10,115 bases of DNA, from positions 1-10,115 of the forward strand of contig DAOWKG010000124.1 of NCBI GenBank assembly GCA_030639985.1, in the 5' to 3' direction. Positions 5,886 through 10,115 of the stretch are shown piece by piece. The DNA comes from Desulfuromonadaceae bacterium. Lineage in GTDB: Bacteria > Desulfobacterota > Desulfuromonadia > Desulfuromonadales > Geopsychrobacteraceae. Each line of letters opens with the position of its first letter. Within the stretch, counting starts at the first letter, position 1. The position numbers and the translations under genes were made by a program. Below the pieces are notes generated by a model that was not told the DNA's origin, made no database searches, and saw nothing but the letters and a program-made list of their open reading frames with translations.

Positions 5886-7328
5886 TTATTTAGGCCAGTG
5901 CTCCAAGTTAAATCCTGAAACTTTTTCTACGATTCTCACCACCTGATAGCTGTAGCCATACTCATTATCGTACCAGATATAGAGAACGCAACGATTTCCC
6001 TGGACAATGGTGGCAAGGGAATCGACTATCCCAGCGTACGATGATCCAACCATATCGGTTGAGACCGCTTCGGGTGAGTTAGTATAGTCAATTTGATCTT
6101 GTAGCGGCGAATCCAGTGAAACACCACGCAGGTAGCTGTTCAATTCCTCAACAGTGGTTTCATTTTTCAATGTCAGATTGAGGATTGCCAGCGAGACATT
6201 CGGGGTTGGTACCCGGATAGCGTTGCCGGTCAGTTTTCCTGCCAGTTCCGGTAGGGTTTTGGCAACCGCTTTAGCTGCACCAGTTTCGGTAATAACCATA
6301 TTCAGTGGTGCACTGCGGCCCCGCCGTTCTTTTTTGTGGTAGTTATCGATAAGATTTTGGTCGTTAGTATAACTATGGCAGGTTTCAATGTGCCCCGCTT
6401 CGATACCAAACATATCATTAACCGCTTTAAGAACCGGAACAATCGCGTTGGTAGTACAACTGGCTGCCGATAGAATTGCTTCATCATTTTCCAGCAGTTC
6501 ATTATTTACCCCGTAAACGACATTGGGGATATCTCCCTTGCCTGGAGCGGTCAGTAATACCTGCGAAGCACCTTTTGATTTTATGTGGCGCCCCAGACCT
6601 TCACGATCACGCCAGATACCGGTGTTGTCGATGATGATGGCATTATTGATACCGTATTGAGTGTAGTCGACATCTTCGGGGGCATCGGCATAAATAATCC
6701 TGATCATGATGCCGTTGGCGATAATGGCATTTTCTTCTTTATCGATCCGGATGGTTCCTTTGAAGTGGCCATGAACCGAGTCACGGCGCAGTAAACTGGC
6801 ACGCTTAGCCAGATCATTTTTGCCCCCTTTGCGGACCACAGCAGCACGTATCCGCAGATTGTTACCACCACCAGATTGTTCAATCAGAATTCTGGCGAGG
6901 AGACGACCGATGCGCCCAAAACCGTAAAGGACAACATCTCGAGGTTCACTCAGGTGATGTTTCTTTCCGGTATTTAGACCTTCTAACTGCTCGGCAACAA
7001 AGCTGTCGACGTCGTCTCCGCCTTGCTCCTGAAAGCGCAATGCCAATCGTGCCAGGTCAACCTTGCCGGGAGCAAGATCCATTTTTGTCATCGCCTGTAG
7101 GATCGGGTAGGTATCTTTAACCCAGATTTCCCTTTTGATGATTTGCCGGGCAAAGCGGTGTGCCCGCAATATATCGATGGTGGACTGATTGACCAGAGGA
7201 CGGTCAAAGACAGTGCATGCTACCTCTTGGTCCCGATACAGCTTCCCGAGCAGTGGGGTCATTGCTTCGGCAATAGCTTCGCGTTCTTTCCACTCTTTGA
7301 AATACTCGTCAGTTTTTGTGTCGACCAT
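5886..7328 (-). CDS. gap: Glyceraldehyde-3-phosphate dehydrogenase, long type with N-terminal extension
   Basis: The product has 480 residues. It interconverts glyceraldehyde-3-phosphate and 1,3-bisphosphoglycerate. The Rossmann motif YGFGRIGR is at 135-142, the catalytic SAASCTTN at 287-294 with Cys291, the general-base His318 in HSYTNDQ, and the closing WYDNEYGYS at 452-460. About 130 residues precede the Rossmann fold, mostly helical and charged (starting TDEYFKEWKEREAIAEAM). This matches a known ~480-residue subgroup, so it is not a fusion artefact. After the second strand, where NAD-specific enzymes have Asp, this protein reads AVVRKGGKND, with Arg166; that suggests NADP acceptance and perhaps a gluconeogenic role (inference). 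The ATG at 7326-7328 has AAGGG 10 bases upstream. The frame stays open to a TTG at 7400, but that extension has no family support. The gene is divergent from the aldolase gene and has its own promoter. Confidence 0.95.
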   Translation of the reverse strand: MVDTKTDEYFKEWKEREAIAEAMTPLLGKLYRDQEVACTVFDRPLVNQSTIDILRAHRFARQIIKREIWVKDTYPILQAMTKMDLAPGKVDLARLALRFQEQGGDDVDSFVAEQLEGLNTGKKHHLSEPRDVVLYGFGRIGRLLARILIEQSGGGNNLRIRAAVVRKGGKNDLAKRASLLRRDSVHGHFKGTIRIDKEENAIIANGIMIRIIYADAPEDVDYTQYGINNAIIIDNTGIWRDREGLGRHIKSKGASQVLLTAPGKGDIPNVVYGVNNELLENDEAILSAASCTTNAIVPVLKAVNDMFGIEAGHIETCHSYTNDQNLIDNYHKKERRGRSAPLNMVITETGAAKAVAKTLPELAGKLTGNAIRVPTPNVSLAILNLTLKNETTVEELNSYLRGVSLDSPLQDQIDYTNSPEAVSTDMVGSSYAGIVDSLATIVQGNRCVLYIWYDNEYGYSYQVVRIVEKVSGFNLEHWPK

Positions 7329-7409
7329 TGTGAGCCAACCCTTTCGTTGTCGGTTGATACGGTTGTAGGTTTTATTGTAGCGCCGATTGTGCGCTCCCAA
7401 AACGTGCGT

Positions 7410-7438
7410 ATTCTATTTTAACTTAATTGTTTTTGCAA
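7410..7438 (-). promoter_or_regulatory. Promoter of gap
   Basis: Reading leftwards, TTGCAA (plus 7433-7438), a 17-bp AT-rich spacer and TAGAAT (plus 7410-7415) form a good sigma70-type promoter. The start near 7403 gives a leader of about 75 nt. Confidence 0.6.
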
Positions 7439-7500
7439 CCGCCTTTCGGTGATGGTGGTAGACCATCTTTTGTGAGTCGGCGGATATTCATAACGTGTGG

Positions 7501-7528
7501 TTGCTAAAAGATGTAGGTTTGCTATTAT
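7501..7528 (+). promoter_or_regulatory. Promoter of the aldolase gene
   Basis: TTGCTA (7501-7506), a 16-bp spacer and TATTAT (7523-7528) give a start near 7535 and a leader of about 110 nt. A second possible -10, TATAAT at 7603-7608, lies closer to the gene, with only a weak -35-like AAAACA at 7580-7585. Confidence 0.5.
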
Positions 7529-7543
7529 TCTTTGTGTGTTAGT

Positions 7544-7591
7544 CTGGTATCGAGTTGGACAGTCATCCTGCGGATGACGAAAACATACCAG
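7544..7591 (+). promoter_or_regulatory. Nested hairpin in the 5' leader of the aldolase mRNA
   Basis: An outer 7-bp pair, CTGGTAT (7544-7550) with ATACCAG (7585-7591), encloses a perfect inner stem, GTCATCC-TGC-GGATGAC (7562-7578). The predicted transcription start is about 9 nt before the outer arm, so the structure would sit near the 5' end of the mRNA. It may stabilise the transcript or be a regulatory element. It does not match a riboswitch class I know. Confidence 0.4.
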
Positions 7592-7630
7592 GGATTCAGT
7601 TATATAATTTATTTCCACAATTTTATTTAT

Positions 7631-7636
7631 GGAGGA
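7631..7636 (+). promoter_or_regulatory. Ribosome-binding site of the aldolase gene
   Basis: GGAGGA lies 8 bases before ATG 7645, after a very AT-rich leader stretch (7600-7630) that should be unstructured. It fixes the start against longer in-frame options. Confidence 0.8.
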
Positions 7637-7644
7637 ATGGGCAG

Positions 7645-8625
7645 ATGGGTGATTTTATAAGTTACAAAGAGTTGGGGTTAGTTAATTCCAGGGCGATTTT
7701 TAAGAAGGCTGTTGCTGGAGGCTATGCGATCCCTGCCTATAATTTTAATAATCTTGAACAGTTACAAGCAATTATTGTCGCTTGTGTCGAAACCAAATCG
7801 CCGGTAATCATCCAGGTGAGTAACGGTGCACGTAACTATGCCAATGAAACCATGCTCCGCCATATGGCGACTGGTGCGGTACAGATGGCAAAAGAGCTGG
7901 GTGCCGATATCCCGATTGTTTTACACCTTGACCATGGTGATTCGTTTGAATTGTGTAAAAGTTGCATCGATTCCGGATTTTCATCCGTAATGATTGATGG
8001 CTCGCATCTCAGCTTTGCTGAAAATATCGCACTTACCAAGCAAGTAGTTGACTATGCCCATCAATACGATGTGACCGTTGAGGGTGAATTGGGGGTCTTG
8101 GCTGGGATTGAAGATGATGTCGTTGCCGAAGAGTCTACTTATACCCAACCAGAAGAAGTTGAAGAATTTGTCAAAAAAACCGGCGTTGATTCCTTGGCAA
8201 TTTCAATTGGCACCAGTCATGGGGCGTTTAAATTCAAGCTCAAAGAGGGTGAGTCGGTACCACCGTTGCGGTTTGATATCTTGGCCGAGTGCGAACAACG
8301 GATTCCCGGTTTTCCGATTGTGTTGCATGGTGCATCGAGTGTTGTTCAAGAGTATGTTGCCTTGATTAATCAGTATGGTGGCCATCTGGATGGCGCTGTA
8401 GGTGTCCCTGAAGATCAACTGCGTAAAGCGGCGGCAAGTGCCGTATGTAAGATAAATATCGATTCCGATGGTCGCCTGGCAATGACGGCAAAAGTGCGTG
8501 AATTTTTAGCCAACAATCCGAACGAGTTTGACCCCCGTAAGTTTCTTGGTGCCGCTCGTAATGAATTGATCAGCTTGATTAAACACAAAAATGAGACAGT
8601 TTTAGGGAGTGCCGGGAAGGCTTAA
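7645..8625 (+). CDS. fba: Class II fructose-bisphosphate aldolase
   Basis: The product has 326 residues. It is a zinc-dependent enzyme cleaving fructose-1,6-bisphosphate to dihydroxyacetone phosphate and glyceraldehyde-3-phosphate, or joining them in gluconeogenesis. The opening AIPAYNFNNLEQLQAI is typical. The catalytic Asp96 and metal ligand His97 lie in LHLDHGDS; the other expected metal ligands are Glu148 (VEGELG), His192 (GTSHGAFK) and His228 (LHGASS). The active-site loop AGIEDDVVAEESTYTQPEE and the phosphate-binding NIDSDGRLAMTA are also present. GGAGGA lies 8 bases before the ATG at 7645; an in-frame start at 7555 would add 30 residues with no family support and no ribosome-binding site. 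It diverges from gap, whose product acts on the aldolase's triose product, across a 316-bp region with promoters for both. A hairpin follows the stop. Confidence 0.95.
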   Translation: MGDFISYKELGLVNSRAIFKKAVAGGYAIPAYNFNNLEQLQAIIVACVETKSPVIIQVSNGARNYANETMLRHMATGAVQMAKELGADIPIVLHLDHGDSFELCKSCIDSGFSSVMIDGSHLSFAENIALTKQVVDYAHQYDVTVEGELGVLAGIEDDVVAEESTYTQPEEVEEFVKKTGVDSLAISIGTSHGAFKFKLKEGESVPPLRFDILAECEQRIPGFPIVLHGASSVVQEYVALINQYGGHLDGAVGVPEDQLRKAAASAVCKINIDSDGRLAMTAKVREFLANNPNEFDPRKFLGAARNELISLIKHKNETVLGSAGKA

Positions 8626-8651
8626 ACTGGTAGCATTGTAAGGTAGTTATT

Positions 8652-8680
8652 GGTGGACATGTACTCGTTACGTGTCCACC
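8652..8680 (+). terminator. Hairpin downstream of the aldolase gene
   Basis: GGTGGACATG and CGTGTCCACC pair over 10 positions, one of them a G-U, around a 9-nt loop. No T-tract follows, so it is an imperfect terminator or a mRNA-stabilising hairpin. It starts 26 bp after the stop and lies between two convergent genes. Confidence 0.45.
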
Positions 8681-8693
8681 GCATTCAAACTCA

Positions 8694-8710
8694 CGGGGTT
8701 GCGCCCCCCG
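8694..8710. repeat. Small G4/C4 hairpin inside a GC-rich intergenic patch
   Basis: CGGGGTTGCGCCCCCCG can fold into a short GC hairpin. The surrounding 8690-8760 is more GC-rich than the neighbouring spacers and holds no gene. A closely similar sequence, CGGGGTAGTGCCCCCG, occurs on the other side of the next gene at 10052-10067, which suggests a dispersed extragenic repeat. Confidence 0.4.
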
Positions 8711-8782
8711 CTCGCCGCTCCGATTCTCAAATCATCTGCTTCACTCCGGCTGCGTCACATGGAAATGATAGCTCCCAGTCAT

Positions 8783-9997
8783 TCACTTATTTTCAGCCGC
8801 AGTAAAATTAATTGTTTTGGTTATTGATTTGCTGTCTCGTAGCAGAGTTAACTCAATTTTGTCACCGCTGTTTTTCTGCTGCAACTCATAAATAAGATCG
8901 AATGGTTGCTTTAGTTTTTGCTGGTCAATTTGAGTTAAAATATCCCCTTCTTCTAATCCATTCTGTCCTGCAATTGATCCAGGAACCACCCCCTTAATAA
9001 GCAATCCACCCTCTGTTGCATCGATCATAATTCCTAATTTTACTCCTGGGTTGGGCAGGTCTTCATAGGCGGTGTAGGTGATGAAATGGTAGGGGAGCAT
9101 CGGGTAGTCTGGTTTGATGATGTTCATCAACCGGTCTTGTTTATCTGCTGGGACATCCAACTCCTCGGAACCGATCAGCAGGTAGCTGACGGGAATGCGT
9201 CGCAGTAGTCGGCGTGGAATGCCAAAACCGTAGCTGATGTGGTTGCCCCCGGCGATGACCAGTATCTGCCGATTTACACCGTCTTCACGAAGATAGTTTG
9301 CCAGGCTTTGTGCCATGGTTTCGTCCCAGAGGGTTTGCACCCGCTGGAAACCGGCAAACATATTTTGCCCCATTTTATGGTCGCTGAAAACTGCTTCAGC
9401 CATGGCTCGATGGTAGGGGTCGTCATGGTCCATTTGTGGCAATTGTTGCTGGTCTGCTTTGGTCAGTTCTGTCAACTTGGTTCGGGCTACTTTATGTTTG
9501 AGACTGTTGTCGGCGTTTAGCGCCAACAGCGGAATATTATGATCGCGGCAATAGTTGAGCAGGGGGCGGTAAAAGGCAAAGTTCATGCGCCAGTTATGGT
9601 ACCAGTCAACCTGCTGTAAAAAATCTTTTTCGGTCAGTTTACCGCTACTCCAGAGATCAAGAATAGGCTGCTGTGCCGGGGTAAACATTTCCATTGCCAA
9701 GGTAATGTTGCCGGGATTGTGTTGTTGTAACGATTTTAAAATATTTTCCTGGAGTCGGTGCGCTGCTGGATTGTCATGGGTTTCGCCGACAAAAATCACT
9801 TGCTGGCGGTTGGCTTGGTCGAGCATTGCTTGTTGCTTGACGTAAAATCCGCTGGGTAAATGTAAGATGTCCCCTATGATCGGATCACGTTCGGGATGGT
9901 AGGGTAGCTCGGGCTCGCCAAGATATTGTTTAGTTGGTTGGCAACCGCTAAGCGATATCAATAATAGTAATAATGGGAGCAGATAGGTGGGTTTCAT
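8783..9997 (-). CDS. ChaN/Tiki-family lipoprotein with C-terminal PDZ domain
   Basis: The product has 404 residues. A lipoprotein signal peptide (MKPTYLLPLLLLLISLSGC) ends in the lipobox LSGC, so Cys19 should be lipidated and the protein membrane-anchored outside the cytoplasm. Residues ~45-285 form the ChaN domain of the Tiki/EreA-like superfamily: VGETHDN at 70-76, AMEMF at 101-105, NADNSLKHKVA around 161-171, and AGGNHISYG at 249-257. The conserved Glu/His residues are those thought to bind metal or haem in the superfamily. Residues ~316-397 form a PDZ domain (GLLIKGVVPGSIAGQNGLEE, then GDILTQID). ChaN of Campylobacter binds haem; relatives may be proteases, so the substrate here is unknown. 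The chosen ATG at 9995-9997 has GAGG 6 bases upstream. An in-frame extension to 10075 would place 26 residues before the signal peptide and is rejected. No partner genes lie beside it. Confidence 0.88.
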   Translation of the reverse strand: MKPTYLLPLLLLLISLSGCQPTKQYLGEPELPYHPERDPIIGDILHLPSGFYVKQQAMLDQANRQQVIFVGETHDNPAAHRLQENILKSLQQHNPGNITLAMEMFTPAQQPILDLWSSGKLTEKDFLQQVDWYHNWRMNFAFYRPLLNYCRDHNIPLLALNADNSLKHKVARTKLTELTKADQQQLPQMDHDDPYHRAMAEAVFSDHKMGQNMFAGFQRVQTLWDETMAQSLANYLREDGVNRQILVIAGGNHISYGFGIPRRLLRRIPVSYLLIGSEELDVPADKQDRLMNIIKPDYPMLPYHFITYTAYEDLPNPGVKLGIMIDATEGGLLIKGVVPGSIAGQNGLEEGDILTQIDQQKLKQPFDLIYELQQKNSGDKIELTLLRDSKSITKTINFTAAENK

Positions 9998-10051
9998 CTG
10001 TGACCTCGATATTAGTATTTGGTTCCGATAATGGACAAATTTAAAAGGTCG

Positions 10052-10067
10052 CGGGGTAGTGCCCCCG
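10052..10067. repeat. Small G4/C4 hairpin upstream of the ChaN-PDZ gene
   Basis: CGGGGTAGTGCCCCCG is near-identical in form to the hairpin at 8694-8710 on the other side of the gene. No gene lies between here and the window end. Confidence 0.4.
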
Positions 10068-10079
10068 TTTGTCAACTTT

Positions 10080-10105
10080 ACTCTTTTGTTGTGCTACAAA
10101 AGAGT
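10080..10105. repeat. Perfect 10-bp inverted repeat at the right edge
   Basis: ACTCTTTTGT (10080-10089) and ACAAAAGAGT (10096-10105) pair exactly around TGTGCT. Two further pairs (TT at 10078-10079 with AA at 10106-10107) extend the stem to 12 bp. It could be a terminator for a leftward gene beyond the edge or part of a dispersed repeat; the window ends too soon to tell. Confidence 0.65.
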
Positions 10106-10115
10106 AAGCAGAAAA

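Noticed and set aside
7329..7400. In-frame N-terminal extension of gap to a TTG at 7400
   Set aside because: The sequence contains the likely 5' leader after the promoter at 7410-7438, has no counterpart in the family, and begins with a TTG practically at the predicted transcription start. ATG 7328 gives the usual ~480 residues.
7555..7644. In-frame extension of the aldolase gene to 7555
   Set aside because: It overlaps the structured leader, adds 30 residues unlike the family, and lacks a ribosome-binding site; GGAGGA fixes ATG 7645.
10004..10045. TTGTCC/TAATAT as a promoter for the ChaN-PDZ gene
   Set aside because: Its start point would fall only a few bases before the ATG and cut off the ribosome-binding site.
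9998..10075. In-frame extension of the ChaN-PDZ gene upstream of 9997
   Set aside because: It would put 26 residues before a clear lipoprotein signal peptide, and ATG 9997 has its own GAGG at good spacing.

Overview
The window looks like an ordinary chromosomal segment from a Gram-negative bacterium, most plausibly a deltaproteobacterium of the Desulfuromonadia type. This is an inference from family content: an RdgC homologue longer than the gamma-proteobacterial one, a ~480-residue GAPDH with a long N-terminal extension, a ChaN-PDZ lipoprotein, and a Cache-domain sensor with a 'YPGKGGYPDDYDPRQRQWY'-like segment. No rRNA, tRNA, CRISPR array, prophage or complete insertion sequence was seen.

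Left part (1-4097), all read leftwards. A PilZ-domain protein comes first, then a J-domain protein whose C-terminal half holds four 24-residue motifs resembling MshEN c-di-GMP-binding repeats, then RdgC. Last is the N-terminal 340 residues of a membrane-anchored dCache sensor, cut by the window edge and missed by simple ORF calling because it has no stop here. A 169-bp MITE-like element with 17-bp terminal inverted repeats sits directly upstream of the sensor's ribosome-binding site. The J-domain gene has a good sigma70-type promoter with a perfect DnaA box near the predicted start of transcription.

Middle part (4307-5791), read rightwards: a THUMP-type 23S rRNA guanine-N2 methyltransferase (RlmL-like), then rpsU (ribosomal protein S21), which appears to have its own promoter straddling the methyltransferase stop codon. 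A strong terminator follows that should work in both directions, then a perfect 13-bp hairpin.

Right part (5886-9997). gap (leftward) and a class II fructose-bisphosphate aldolase gene (rightward) are divergent, each with a recognisable promoter in the shared intergenic region; the aldolase leader can fold into a nested hairpin. They encode neighbouring steps of the glycolysis/gluconeogenesis trunk. Convergent to the aldolase gene is a lipoprotein of the ChaN/Tiki family fused to a C-terminal PDZ domain. It is flanked on both sides by small G4/C4 hairpins, and a perfect 10-bp inverted repeat lies at the right window edge.

I did not find a defence system or biosynthetic cluster. The most interesting items are the J-domain/MshEN-like protein beside a PilZ protein, the MITE-like insertion upstream of the sensor gene, and the structured aldolase leader.
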